From the NCBI GenBank assembly GCA_003342895.1, contig PTFA01000038.1, forward strand, positions 744,001 to 808,000: a DNA stretch of 64,000 nt. Direction: 5' to 3'. Position numbers and translations under genes: made by a program. Source of the stretch: Casuarius casuarius (lineage: Eukaryota > Chordata > Aves > Casuariiformes > Casuariidae). The notes below the pieces were generated by a model. It was not told the origin of the DNA. It searched no databases and saw nothing but the letters and a program-made list of their open reading frames with translations. Within the stretch, counting starts at the first letter, position 1. Each line of letters starts with the position of its first letter. Below are positions 32,511 through 45,095 of this stretch, piece after piece.

Positions 32511-35500
32511 GCTGAACTCTTCCCTATGGCACTGAAGTGCAGGCGGGGAGAAATATATCAGCCGAGGCAAGACAGGGAGTTGAACTGGCTTCCATAAATC
32601 CTCTCTCTTCAAACACAGATGGAAGGAACAAACAAACAAGCAGATTTTCCCCCTCTTCTTCAAAACTTCTCTCCTAGAGAAGATTTTCGAGGCCGGATGG
32701 TGACCCAGCTCGCTCAGCAGTACGTGAGCTGGAAGGTCTCACCCAGCCCGAGACATGGATCCTTGTCCATGGGGAGGGATGGCGGGATGCAGCATTAACT
32801 CCCCCCCGGCCAGCACGGAGGGTCCGGTCCCCTTGCTACTGCTGCAGACACACAGCAGGTTACAAATCCCACAGGATAATCCCGCACATGCCTCACGCTC
32901 CCTCCCCGGCCCACCCCAGGGTGCTTCAGGAGAGGTACAGCTGTGCCGTGCCCCTCGCTCCCGGCTTGTTGTAGAAACCCAGTCTGGACCTAATCAACTT
33001 CTTCCAGTTCTTGTTTGGGTTTTTATGGCTGCCAAGAAAAGCTCATTCACGGGGCGTGCTAGAGGAGCTCAGCCGTGTGAGCTCAGCGCGGCAAGAGCCT
33101 GCGTAAAGGCACAGGGCGTGGAGGCAGCACAGCGGAAAGCGTCTCTGGCACCCCAGCAAATGCTAAGGAGTGAGCCTCAAAAGACAGAAGAAGAGCCGTA
33201 AGGAAGCCCAAGGTTATTAATAAGGGAAGGCATGCTCATTTCATTCGGCAAAGTGATCAGCCTCCTCTTAACCCAGCGTCACTCTTCATTACAGGACAAT
33301 GCTGATGTCAGCTGAAGTCACTCCAGGCCTGATTCTGACCCCTTTACATAGTCCTACCTCCAATCCATTACTCCGGATTTAGGGCATGGGTGACTGACAT
33401 ACAGTTCCCAATGCAAAGGAAACCTCAGCTGCTAGGTCTATGCCAGGCATTTCATTGATGGGTCTTAGTCCGGAGGAGAATTTTTCAAACATTTCTGGAC
33501 AAATTAGACAAGGCATTCAGAAGGCTAATGAGGCATTGAGGAACTCCACTGGGCTTGGCTTCTGGGCTGTTTTTCTAGCTTATTCTTCACTTGGCTCTTA
33601 GTTCCAAAAACGTCCATCTACCCTCAAACCCCGGTCAGGTCTGCAGGCCAACAGTCCCTTGGCTCACTTTGGGGAGTGTATTATTTTCCCACAGAGAGGT
33701 GATTCTGGATCCTATGTCTACACCAGATAATGAAATGGGTTTTCTGCGCAGCACAGCTCACATCTGTTTGATCACACCCTCTTCTTTTCCAAAGCAGGGC
33801 TGCTGTATCCTGATTGCCAGTTGGGAATAACCCCAGGAATTGTCTGGGAGAGAATCAATTGGCCTGGGACAAAACACATGCCATGGATCATGCCATGGAT
33901 GATCACAGGAGCCCATGCCCAGGCCCTGCTCTTGTTTAGGTTAACAGTCCAGACATAGCTGATGTTTCTCAAGGCATAGACTAAAGCTCATAAAAGCCAG
34001 TATAAAAATGCCTTTTCAAAACCCTCCTGCATATTGTCACTTAAAGCCACTGTAGGACCTTCAGGCCTTAGGAGCCCTTGCGTTACTCCAGTGCGTTGTG
34101 CCACAGCAAGTATCATCTTCTGCACGAGCAAGCAGGAGCTTGAGTCCAGTCCCGCCTCCACACTTCCCAGTGCTGAGGGGCAGAGCAGAGAGACCTGTGG
34201 GCTTTGTCAAGGCTAGATGTGGCTTTGCACTCATTCAATCTAACTTCTGAGCAACCACCATGCAATAGCTTCTATCCGATGGGACAATCTCTTTTAGAAA
34301 GATGCCCCACCTTGATCATAAGACCAGATAAGCTGTTTAATTTTTATTTCATTTCCTCATAAATAGATATAAATCTGAAGATGCTCATGACCCATTTTGG
34401 GGAAGACATATCTGCAGCTCCATATTAAAGAAGATAAATACAGTATGTTAAAGTCTGCAAGGGTGGGAAACTGCTCTTTTCATTAGCTGTCATTAATCCA
34501 CATAATAGGTTCTCACTTTGGAAAGCTGAAACACTGACTTTATTTTTTGGACCGCTTGCTCTGTGGCACCAACCTCAGATAAGCCATTCTAATGGTGTCA
34601 GGTATGAGTAAGTGACCTTTAGTTCTTGGGGAAACAGTGTAAGTGGGATCTTGCACTGCGTTCAGAGCAATATGTCAGGAGAAATGAAGCTTGTAGCTGA
34701 GGAATTCAGCTGATAGTGCAGCTGCAGTGCCATTTCGCCCTGTGCTGTTGGAAGAATCAGGTCATCACAGTTATTTATGCTTTGTCCAGCGTGCAGTAGA
34801 GGTTCTGCATGCAGGAGGAAGCTAAGGGACTTGCCGCAGCTGCCCCAGAGTTTCTCTTCGTGAACAGCCACCTTGTGTTGTGCCCAATGTGCTTCTGATG
34901 TCCGTAGGTCCCATCAGCATGGCCATCATTAAATCCAGACCCTAGAGCAGAAGGCCAGGCAGGATCTACCCTTATGTCACCACCACACAGCGAATCCAAC
35001 CAAAATGGCAGCAAAGTCCTCCAGACATAGACCAGCTGTAACCATGAGTGGAAACATCTTAATCTTCTACCCTCTACCTCCTCCCATCCCTAATCTGGTC
35101 TGTGAATCCATCTATCAACTCTAGTTACTGCTCTTGAGTAAGGCTATTGCATCTCCATGATGCAATGGACTGGAGCAACACAGCAGTCCAGCAGCCCTGC
35201 AGGTAATGTCACCCCATGAGGTGCCACATGGCTTGGATTTTCAGAGGGTGCTAAAGGACCCAGAGCATCATCCCAGCTAACACTCAGGAGAGCCGATATG
35301 CTGAGGTAGAGCTTGGACAGAGTATTGGGGGCCCAGGAGCCAGGTCACCCCAGTCACTTCTGTTCTGCCTCTCAGTAAAGCATCCATTTATTACCAAAAA
35401 AAACCCAAGGCATGATATTATCCACACCTAAGGTGAGAATCACTCAGCCAGTCCAGCTAAGTTCCCACTCTCAAGAGGGAGGTGCCTGTTTCTCTGTCCC

Positions 35501-37152
35501 AAAGAGAAAAAAGCATAGAGGGATGACAGCCCTAACAGGGGCCTCAATAAAATGTCCCCAGCTAAGCAGAATGAATGCAAGTCCTGAGATCCCACCCCCA
35601 GACACATGCCTGGCGTTCCTGCATTTTCTCTGCCCTGCTGAAAGCCCCAGCCTGTCATCCCTGCATTTTGCTACAGAGAGCAGCTAAAACCTCTAGCACA
35701 AGACGGGAGGATGAGAAACACTAGAGATCACAGAGGCAAGAGAGCAGCAGGGAGCAGCTTTTGTTTACTGCAAGCCAAGCACAGGGAATGGAGAAAAATG
35801 AAGCTTTCCTGCTCTAGGATTTCTTTTTATTAAGATGAAGAAAACTAGGTCCTTCCCTCAGAATTCACGGAAGAATCTCCTACCCTGTTTTCAGAGGAGA
35901 TGAGCATTAATGCCTTTCCCTCTGGGCATATCTCAGTGCAGGTGATCTCAGCTGGCTTTCTTTAAAACCACCCCTACGATTTCCCCTGCAGTCAGAACCC
36001 CTCTTCTCAACCTGACCTTTTTCTCCTTTGTCCCAGCATGGACAAGAGGGATTCCCCATGGGATGACAGCATTACCCAGGAGGCTCAGCCTCCGTCTGCA
36101 AGTGCAGCGTGGGAATTTTCCCCTCTGCATCTAACCTCAGTCGCAGAGGTGGCGAGCAGCTAAACCGAATCGCGCTGGTCTGAGACATAACAGCTTTAGT
36201 CAAATACTAAATAAGCAGAGATCATTCTCGGGTTTCTCATTCAGGGCTTTCTTGGTGTCTGGTCTTCCTCCTCCCTCAAGAAGGGAAAGAAGATACCTAA
36301 AAGCTGTGCAAAACAGGCTCCTTCGGGGTGAGATGCTCTCCAGCTGCCTGGGGAGGGAGGGCTATGTCGGTGCTTTTCAAACTTGTGCCAAGAGGCTCAA
36401 AAAGCAGAGGGAAGCTATGAATCACCAGCAGTGGGAATGTTTAACCAAAGCCTGTGCCAGCCAGGTACCTGGGGGGTCCAAAGCAGAGAAAAGGGAGTAA
36501 TGTCCCCGGCCAAAGCTGTCACACTCGTCCCCTGCTCCTCCCTGAGCTACCTGTAGCTGCAAGTCCTCACCACGAAGCTGCTGCCCATCACAGCGTTCTG
36601 GTGCCGCTCAACAGGTCACCGGAGCCTTTACTGCATCATCGTTATGAGTCATCTTGACTCCTTTTTTACAGAGCAAACGCAAGTACTGTCAGACTGGAAG
36701 CAGTAAAGCATGTCTGGCAGTAACAGGACTAAATAACTCCTCTACTATTAACAGCAGGTGATTGATAGATTCTTGGTTGCTACGTTGCTTTCCCCTGTCC
36801 CCATCACCCCTTTGCCAGTGTGGCTCCAGTGCTGCTTAATTTTTGTTTTGCTAAAAAAATAAACAAAGAAAAACAAAAAAGCTCAGTTTGTGTGATCCGC
36901 TCATACAAAAATAGCAAAGGGAGCCTTGAACAGAAGCCGCATTATGTTTGGAGCAGTTTCCGTTTGCCAGGCGTGATGTGACGTTCCTTTCCAAGTCTCG
37001 GAGTGTTTGAGGAAGTGTGCATCCTTTCTGCAAACACTCGGGACAGCCAGGGCCAGAAACCTGACAGCTCTGTGAGGGGCTGCACAGGGCCCTGTGCAAA
37101 GCTTGCAGGTTGCAGGGCACGGCATGATACACGAGCCCGTTTGCTTTTGCAG
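32511..37152. other. Unique DNA, no gene recognised
   Basis: A 148-codon frame at 32755-33201 has no domain. A fragment at about 33300-33390 (GCCTGATTCTGACCCCTTTA, later ACTCCGGATTTAG) resembles a decayed ancient amniote repeat. CATGCCATGGATCATGCCATGGAT at 33880-33903 is a 12-bp direct repeat. Confidence 0.35.
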
Positions 37153-37238
37153 GCTCAGACTTTTGATGGGATCGAGGCTATTTTTGTCCCTTATTTTGCA
37201 CAAGGGCAGGATAATGGTAAAACACCAGAAGAGGAGAG
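37153..37238 (+). other. Exon-like segment, very tentative
   Basis: A pyrimidine tract and acceptor (TTGCTTTTGCAG, ending at 37152) precede an open stretch of 28 codons plus 2 bases. A strong donor-like GTGAGC follows at 37239. The peptide begins AQTFDGIEAIFVPYFAQGQD and then becomes acidic. An alternative donor is GTAAAA at 37216. No domain is recognised and no partner exon is seen, so this may be a chance arrangement. Confidence 0.15.
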
Positions 37239-38985
37239 GTGAGCCAGAAGAATGAAAACTTCAGATATCCAGGGGGCTTAACTACAAGGGCTCAGCCATC
37301 AGCTTGCACAGGGAGTTGTCTAGAGAGAGCATATTTTTGCAATTCAGCTCCCTAAACCAGAATGCAAGTGAGATGGGTTCTCCTACTGCCTCAGTTTTAG
37401 CCTCCTGGAGTGACAGAGGATAAATCGCTTTGACTTGGGCTTCCAAAGCCTTTTAGAAATGAAAATAGGTCGTTTTGATATCCTAGTAAGGGCTAGAAAA
37501 AATAAGGCACCTTTAATTTAAGCCCTTCACAAGATGCTGCAAAATAGAAGCCAGCACTGGGATAAGACATTCCTGACTATCTCTAAAGCCCGTGGGTCCC
37601 AAAGGGGAAGGCAGACCATCTAGGTCTAACTACAGGCATCTACTCTTGAGCTTTTCACCCTGGACTCTCAGCAGACAAAACCAGGCAGCTTTGGAGGGGT
37701 GATTTGTCTGGCCTGTTTTGGAGACCTACCTCTAGGCATTGACTAGATGTGACCTGCAAAGAGAGCCGGTGCAATGAGCTTCAGCGTAGGGCCCACCCAG
37801 GGATCCCTCCTTCTGGGTCTAGAAGGAGCAAACGGAGGTGACAGCACGGGGTGTACGTGGCCTGAGTGAGCTGCCAGAGCTCAGGACAAGGAGAAACCCA
37901 GACACCAGCTGGGGAGCTTGTTCCCATCACCACGCGGGAAGCCAGGCAGGCTTGTGGCACTGGGCAGACCACGAGAGGCAGGTGTGCTGCACTGGGGGAT
38001 TGCAGTCAGATGGTTTTTTGACCTTTATAGAGCCACACAAGGGCAGACGGAGAGGGGCAAACCTGTCCACTTCTGCCACCTCTCATGTTGTCCCCAGGGC
38101 GAGGTGGGCACAGACCAGTGCAGCAGCAGCACCTCCACAGAGCCTGGTGCAAGCAGACCTAGGCAGCAGAATATCTCAGCAGAGCTCTGGACATCTGAGC
38201 ACATGAAGTATTAGGATGTTCCCTAGCATTTGGGTGCATAAATATTAAATAAGCTGCAGTGAGGAGGAGAGAGATGGCTGTGCCGATGGCACCCTGGGGC
38301 AGGGAGCAAGAATCAGGCCTTCGACTGCCTATATCCTAATATAGCCTTGTGCCAGGCAAGAAATTATCAGCAGGCTTGGATAGCAGCACCAAGCGCTCCT
38401 CGGGGGGTTTTCTGCTTTCATGCGGCAGCTCTTTGACGGAGGCTGCTCCTGAGGTTTCTTTATTGCTGTCCAAACCAAGACTCTTAGCAAATCCCATGTA
38501 GCTAATTATACGCCACTCCAATGCTTTGTAGCCTTTGGTAAACTTTCTTATGTTAATCAGCAGTACCCAAAGGGGGTGCAAGCATCTCCATGGCATTTTG
38601 CTCTCCCTTCGCAAGCGAGAGATGAAGACAGCCGACGGGAGCTCTCCTCCACGTCTCGGAGAGCCAGTAGAGGCAAGTATGCTCCACCGCACAGCTGGGC
38701 TTGCAGCAGTCATTTTTGTGGTATCAGACGAAACCAGGCTGGCAGGTTAGAAACTGTCCGTTGTCAGGACCTGACACACACGAGGCAACCTTGCAGAAGG
38801 GTTACGGTCTGTGCCACCAGTCACAGAATGAGAGAGCATCCCTTCTTCTTGGGTCGTGTTTCTGCCTGTTTTCTCTGTGACATTAGCATGTTGCAGCGTT
38901 TCCTGAGGGCTGAGCAGCTCACAGCACCTCTTGGGATCTGCTTGTGCATTAATTCAGCCTAGAACAATTTTTTGCCAAATCCTGC
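37239..38985. other. Unique DNA; possible antisense copy of the dispersed-repeat core near 37700
   Basis: GATTTGTCTGGCCTGTTTTG near 37702 resembles the reverse complement of the repeat core at 60379. No other feature is recognised, and frames of up to 128 codons carry no domain. Confidence 0.3.
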
Positions 38986-38989
38986 AAGG

Positions 38990-39420
38990 CCCAGATTATC
39001 TGGCAGCATTTGAAGTGCTTCGACGGCACGCGAAATCCAAGCAGCGCTGACCCAGGCACAGGTGGGGGACAAGCAGCCACCGAGCTTGTTTGCTGCAAAG
39101 TCGTAACATCTCGGCTTGGGAGGAGGAGACCGGTGGCAGCCGACCTCCAGCTGGCACGATCCCAGCAGCGCCTTGGCACGGTTTTTCTGAGCGTGCAGCC
39201 GGCAGCGTGGAGCATGGGGGAGGACATGCGTCTGGCCGCAGCCCTGGAATGGAGGTGCCCAAAGCACCGACGGGCCGAGGAGCCAGCAGCTCCAGCGCGG
39301 GTCCCGGCTGCTGCAAACTCACGTGCAGAGATGTCTCCAGCACGGCCAAATGCGCTAAGCGCACACGGTGGAGCACATGCGGCCAACACGTCTCTCCTCC
39401 TGTCCAGGAGATGGTCAAAC
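38990..39420. promoter_or_regulatory. CpG-island-like region
   Basis: About 30 CpG occur in roughly 420 bp of GC-rich DNA, for an observed/expected ratio I estimate near 0.8. Examples are CGACGGCACGCGAAA (39020) and CACCGACGGGCCGAGG (39265). Both strands carry long overlapping frames (152-171 codons), which is what stop-poor GC-rich DNA yields by chance. None has a domain. I read this as a CpG island without a visible gene. Confidence 0.45.
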
Positions 39421-42094
39421 ACAAGGGCTCAGACCTGGACCACTTGGCTGGTGCTTCCTCAGGCTGGGTCTTCTGTGCAAGAGGAGGGGAAACCAGAGGA
39501 AGAGAAGCCAAGCAGCAGCACCTAACTGCACAAAGACGTGAGGCCTGAGGGTGGCAGAAGGGACCTCTGGACCGAGGGACTCAGGCCCAGCACCGCAATG
39601 CAGGCGGATGGCTGCAGTGCAACACAGCAGGGGGGATCCATCCAGACCTGGCCTCTCCTTGGCAGTGGGAGGGGAACATTCCCAAACTGTGACTGCTGTT
39701 TCTCCAGAAACACATCCCCCTTGCGAGTGCCCACAGCAAAGGGAAGGCAGGATCCAGCTGCCAGAGCCAGCTTTTGGAGCATTTGGGCCAACCCAAAGGG
39801 TCTCCCTTAAGTCCTCTCTTCCTGCAGGGGTCTGCGGTGACCTGCCCATTTACATGGGCTAAAATCCAGCCAGGCAACTGCTGGGGTCTTGCATGGTGAA
39901 AAATCCCCAAACTCCAGCCCCTGGCTAGTTAGCATCCGCTAAAATCCACCAGCACCAGGAGTGCGCAGAGGCCCTGGGACACCCACTGGGTTTGACAGCA
40001 ACGGTGCCAGGGGTCCTGTCAGCACTCCAGAGCTATTTGGCTTTGAAAGCTGCAGTTTTTGACGCTCTCCACCGTACCCCAAGAAATATTTTCTCCTTGG
40101 ATTAAACAAACCCTGCGGTGCTTCCAGGGTGACTAATTCCATAATGACAGCGATATCCTCTGCCTCCCGTGCAGCGCAGGAAGGTGCCAAGTGCCGTTAA
40201 TGCACAGATATACATTGCTATTGCATAATCAGCTGGATTTTCTTGGAGAAAATGAACCAAATTAGACAGTCTCCTTCACAGGAATAGCAGGAACCAATGG
40301 GAGAAATATAGTGATAAATCATAGGTCATATTGTGATAAAAGCAAAATCCATATGATGCCTCTGGAAGCAGCATTAAAAAACTGCTGTCATCTAAAGAAT
40401 GGACTGACAGGCTAAAAAGGAGTCTGCATATCTACCTAACACACCCTGCATGGCTGTGAAAATGAAGGGGCTTTTTTCTTCAGTCCTCCCATGCTTCTTA
40501 CTCCTTTACGCTCACAGGTTTTGTTCATGTCTTCATTCCAGGACCGAACTCATGGCAAATGGAGCAGTAGGGCTCATCTTGTGCTACTGGGGAATTAATC
40601 GGGCACATGTATCAGTCCCTAACCGCAACTGATGCGTATGAGACCCTGAGCAAAACACCCCAATTCCTGGTGAGATTTGGGTAGGACACCTCTCAAACAC
40701 CCCATTTCTGGCAGGTGGGAGTGGTGTCATTGAGTTATATGGTACTCAGACTGGTGGCTGTCATCGGGTACTGAAGAGGAGGATTGCTTTGCAGTTAGAG
40801 AATCCGACAGGGACCTAGCTAGTATCTGGCCCATTTTCCCAGAGAGATTTTGGACAATGAACCAGGTCAAAAATGGAATTAATTGTTCTGGTTTTGAGGA
40901 TCAGATGAAAGTTGCAGGGCTGCTTGGTTTTGCCATGTGAAAAGAGATGGGGGGAAGTATGCGTTCCTGAGAAACTAGGGTATCCCAGGGTGTTGAACTG
41001 TATTTCCCAAGAAACTGGGAGACACAATTGCTTCTGAAAATGGTCTCTCTTGTTTTATTTCTTCTCTGTAGCAGCTTCTGGGTCAGGGCGCCGTTGTGCC
41101 AGGTGTACAGAGCATCAGAACCAGCTCTTTGCAAAAGAAAGGTAGAGGGCAAGGCGCTGACCAGAAAGGGCCTTCTTTACATCTCGGAAAAGTTACCTTT
41201 TGAAGGAAAGTCCCAAGTGTGGTGTGGGATGAGCCCATTGAGGGGTGTGAGAAAGCACGATTCAGAAGCCCAGCTCCCACGGCTCCCTCTCCCTGCAGAC
41301 AGCAACGGGTTTGCTTACGGCTCTGCTGTGAGGTGGCCAGGGGTGTCCTGATGCAAAGGCAGCTCCCTGCGAGGGTGATGGTACCTGCCCTGCACTGCGA
41401 GGTGGAGAGTGGCTACTTGAGGTCAGAGAGGTGCATTTCTTAACAAATTCATGGAGACTCAGCTTTGCCCATAGGGAACTGAGCGACACGGGACTTTTGG
41501 CGTCTGTTGGTACTGAAGAGCTTTCCCCCATGGGTGATCTTCAGCAGCCAGTGAGGAAAGGTCGTGCTCACCAGAGGAGACATCCGAACTCTGGAAGAAG
41601 AGGAGGCTGCTCTGGAAAGGCCGCTGGAACCAGACTCCTGGCTGGAGCAAGGTTTACAGCCAAGGAGGATGCTACACATAAAGTCACATTACTGACACAT
41701 TGCCACTTAAAGAAGGGAGAAATCTCACCTGCAAGACCTCTAATGTAATTCTCTTCCTCATGCCTGAAATGGCAAGCATTGGAAATGCAACAGAGAAAGG
41801 CTTTAATTTCTAGCTGTTAAGTGTTGAAAACTGATACACCTAATGATTGATAATATCACGTGAAACCTCTCTCTAATTTCATTACAGTTGCCAGTGATAA
41901 CAGCCTTTATTGGCTCTGATTTCTGAACTGGCTCTCCTGAATTGAGGGCCACGTGATTCCCCATCCCCTATCCCCACCTCCTCAGATTCACAGGGCTGGA
42001 TGCAGCCCTACACCGACATTTCTATCACCCCAGAAGTTCCTCTTCGCTTATTTGCTAAATTTCCCTAACTTGGAAGTTCTAACCCGTCCGCGGG
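39421..42094. other. Unique DNA, GC-rich at the left, no gene recognised
   Basis: Overlapping frames of 89-144 codons at 39415-39910 and 41028-41748 lie on opposite strands and show no domains. No repeat or RNA gene is recognised. Confidence 0.35.
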
Positions 42095-42175
42095 ATGTAT
42101 GAATGTTCCAGACGACTCTGTCTATTATTAATAAGTTTTTATCCGTGTGCAAAAGTCCCTGCAGCTCCCTGCAAA

Positions 42176-42325
42176 ATGAACCTCCAGATGCAGATTTTGT
42201 ATTGCTTCCTTTGGCCGGCTTTCTTCTCTCTACTGAGCGCAAAGGAAATGGCTTTTAAGCAGCATGTAGAGGCTAACGGGAGGAAAGGGACCAGATCAGC
42301 CTTTGGGCTCCTCCTTTGTTTGTGA
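42176..42325 (+). CDS. Short signal-peptide-like frame, very tentative
   Basis: An ATG at 42176 in acceptable context (CAAAATGA) opens a 49-codon frame beginning MNLQMQILYCFLWPAFFSLL and then SA. This is a hydrophobic core and small-residue ending like a secretory signal. The rest is short and basic, then hydrophobic again. No domain or family is recognised. A weak donor-like GTAGAG lies at about 42267, but no partner exon is seen. Chance is the most likely explanation. It is kept only because the N-terminus is unusually signal-like for this window. Confidence 0.1.
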   Translation: MNLQMQILYCFLWPAFFSLLSAKEMAFKQHVEANGRKGTRSAFGLLLCL

Positions 42326-42554
42326 CCAAAGGTGTTTTTTATGTGATGGCTGATCAGTTAATTTGAAGTGTTGCATGAATTATTTCCTGCCCACTGTGGC
42401 TATGGCTTTACAGCCTGAAGAATGATGTTTGTTCAAGTCACACTGCTTTGGGAGATGGATGTTGGTTAGAACATCAGCTAAATAAATCCAAAGCTAGTGC
42501 TTAATAAGAGTGTTCAGTGTTTGTCACATGCTTGCTGAAGAACTTTGCAATGTT

Positions 42555-42665
42555 TTGTAAGTATAATTATCTCCATTTTATGGAGAGGGGAAAGCGAAGG
42601 GCAGCCCTCAAGTGAAACTGGAGCAGAGCTAGAGATTAGCACTGAAGTCACAGCTCCAAGCAGGG
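42555..42665 (-). mobile_element. Possible MIR-like SINE remnant
   Basis: ATTATCTCCATTTTATGGAG (42566-42585), AGGGGAAAGCG and GCAGAGCTAGAGATTAGCAC follow the order of an antisense MIR-type element ('attatccccattttacagatggggaaactgag ... cagagctgggattagaac'). Highly decayed. Confidence 0.45.
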
Positions 42666-44019
42666 CGCCTTTCTCTTTGATTCATGCAGAAAACAGGAGG
42701 ATAAGAAGGTGTCAGAGGAATCTTTTTTTCTGGGGAAACAAGAGCCTTCCCAGGGTAACACCAACACCTTTTCTTATTTTTTTACCTTTGAGTCAGGCTG
42801 AATGAGTTGCTGGTTCCTCTCCCTGGACTATAGAGGGAATTTAGACTTGAGCTTTTAGATGCTTAAGCCAGGGCAGATGAATTTCACTCCCCATGACCCC
42901 AAGGGCTTTGTGTCTCAGGTAGGTGCCGTAGGAAAGATCTGGGGTGGAGAGAGCAAGAGAAAAAGAAGCGACAATGAGCCTCTTCCCCCAGGTTATTAGA
43001 GGCCTCCCTCACCTTCCTCGTTCATTAGCTTGAAGGGATTCAGCGGCCAAACTCCGCAATGTTGGCCAGGGGCTACCCCCACCCGCCAGACCCTGTGGGT
43101 CTCCATTAGGTCCTTCTCCTGCCAGCAGCACCCAGGCTCTCTGGATCTGGGCATGCTGTGAGCAGAGGGGTTGCTTATCGAGAGCGCCATGATGGGGACC
43201 CCTCAGCAGAGGAGAGAGTGCCGAGCACCCGAGAAATGCGTTGTTTCCTTGCTTAGATGAAACAGAGGCGGCAATGTGAGCGAGTGGGAGGCTGGAAGTC
43301 TCTCCCTCCTCGAAGGCAGCGCGGAGGCAGCCTGCAGCACCGCAGGCACCGACTGCTGTGGCTCTGCTCAGCGGGGAGGGGACTATAAGGAGGTCCCTAC
43401 GTGGGGACTCGCTCCCAGGCAGAGTTACCCTGGTTCTTGCATTGCATTTGCCAGCTGAAGATCTCAGAGCAATTACACAGAGGCAGAGTGTTTTTAATCC
43501 AGCCTCCAGCTCGCTGTGCAAGGAGGATCTCTCCTGTACGGAGCTCTGATGTTTGCACTGGAGGAGCCTCTGGTACCACACTTTCAGATAGCTTTGATCT
43601 ATAGCACAGCATTGTCCAGAGCTTTTTGTTGAGTAACTGAACCGAGTAACGGCTTTTAGTTTCCTCTCTCATAAAAAAGCCCCCCCAAGCTTTGGTGGAC
43701 GCACATCCAGAAAGTCATTACCAGGAGGAGGACGGACTCAGGGTCCGCCCCGCGTCCCTGACATCCACTCCCACTGCTGCTGCTCTACTTGACTTGCATC
43801 AAGGATTTAAAATCCCGTTTGGGTACTGAAGGGCCCTGGGTAAGTTTTACACTCATGCCTGTTGAAAGAAGAGGGGAAAATCTCTAGTGCATTAGTTGCT
43901 TGGACAGTATACCAGGTGTTTTACACAAACGCGCATGCACACACCCCGCCTTCTCACAAACAGCCTGTTAAAGGAAATCAGATTGACCTTCACTTTATTT
44001 TCATCCCCATCACCTGCTC
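42666..44019. other. Unique DNA; modest CpG enrichment near 43270-43420
   Basis: A 190-codon minus-strand frame (43009-43581) overlaps opposite-strand frames and has no domain. No repeat is recognised, although a phrase near 42855-42885 (GGGCAGATGAATTTCACTCC) weakly echoes the dispersed-repeat core. Confidence 0.35.
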
Positions 44020-44199
44020 TACCTTGTCAGACATTATTGACTGTTCCCAGTATTTGCCCCCCAGACCTCAGTCAAACATGCTATAAGGTCTTACTTTCTT
44101 TTTGGAGAGATCCAATCACAGAGCTATAGGCTATTGGAGAGATTAATTACTTCTTACAGAGTAGAAATATGGCCAGTCATTTATCAGATCCCATGATCA

Positions 44200-44425
44200 G
44201 CTGTTTTAAGGAGCCATAAAATATAATTCTGCTCATATAATGACAGAGCTCCATCTAAAACAACGTGAGCATATAGTCCACTCTCATACGAGTGACTCTC
44301 CATTCCTCTGATCTTCCTCATAGACCTCTTCTGCATGTTTCTTCAGTTTGAATTCTCCTTTCTTGAGCTCCAGGGACCTGTATGACATATTTAGGATGAA
44401 ACCTTCCAAGTGCTACATGCAATGA
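44200..44425 (-). mobile_element. Old CR1 LINE remnant
   Basis: On the plus strand, CATTCCTCTGATCTTCCTCA (44302-44321), then TAGACCTCTTCTGCATGTTT and CAGTTTGAATTCTCCTTTCT, match the antisense of the CR1 ORF2 end, where the protein reads '..RRIQTEETCRRGL..'. The minus-strand frame keeps exactly that peptide ending. Decayed flanks may extend left to about 44050. Confidence 0.72.
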
Positions 44426-44682
44426 TAGAAACACTCCCCTTATTTTGAAATCCAGGGTAACTCCAGATTTTCCTGGCATGCATATCTGCTTTCTCTTGCT
44501 AACTTTGTCACACTTAGCAAATGCGCTTAGATGAGGAATTAATTGGTTGATACAGAATTCTCTGGGAAAAGTCACATGAGAAATTTCTTTTATATAACAT
44601 TTAGATGAAGAGTATCAAGCTGGATTCAGTATTCAAAATCACAGGAAAAGTGTTGTCATAAAACATATTTGCTAGGTAAATC

Positions 44683-44706
44683 AAAATAAATAAATAAATA
44701 AATAAA
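44683..44706. repeat. (TAAA)n tetranucleotide microsatellite
   Basis: About five uninterrupted TAAA units. A simple tandem repeat, likely polymorphic. Confidence 0.95.
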
Positions 44707-45095
44707 GACACCAGGGTGAACGTTTAAGTGGGCTGGTTTATCCTGGCCCACTCCGATGATGCAAGATCCCCGTTAACGCCAGCAGAGCAGCCTCAAACGG
44801 CAAAGCTAAAGTTGTATTTGCAACCTGTTTTCTGCTGCTGGAGCCCCCAGGATCCTGAAGGAGTTAAACGTATCCCTAAAATCTCCCTCGATAACCTTCT
44901 CCTAGGACCTGGCTCCAGCAGACGGATTACCCGCCAGGTCTTTACCCCCTGCCCAAATACTGTGGCTGAAGAGGCAGCTCTGACACCCACCTCCGGCAGC
45001 ACAGGAGCTATCATTAGCCTGTCCATCATTGCAGCCCGCAGCCCTCTCGCAGGAGGCACAGCTCCCCCTGCAAAGCTGCATCCGGACATTTCTGG
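44707..45095. other. Unique DNA leading into a CpG-rich region
   Basis: Part of the longest frame in the window (202 codons, 44728-45336, plus). That frame overlaps a 169-codon minus frame and shows no domain, so it is not accepted as a gene. Confidence 0.4.

Noticed and set aside
38949..39548. Five overlapping frames of 102-171 codons on both strands
   Set aside because: Typical of stop-poor CpG-island DNA; none has a domain and they cannot all be real.
43009..43581. 190-codon minus-strand frame
   Set aside because: Overlaps plus frames, no domain, no splice or promoter context.
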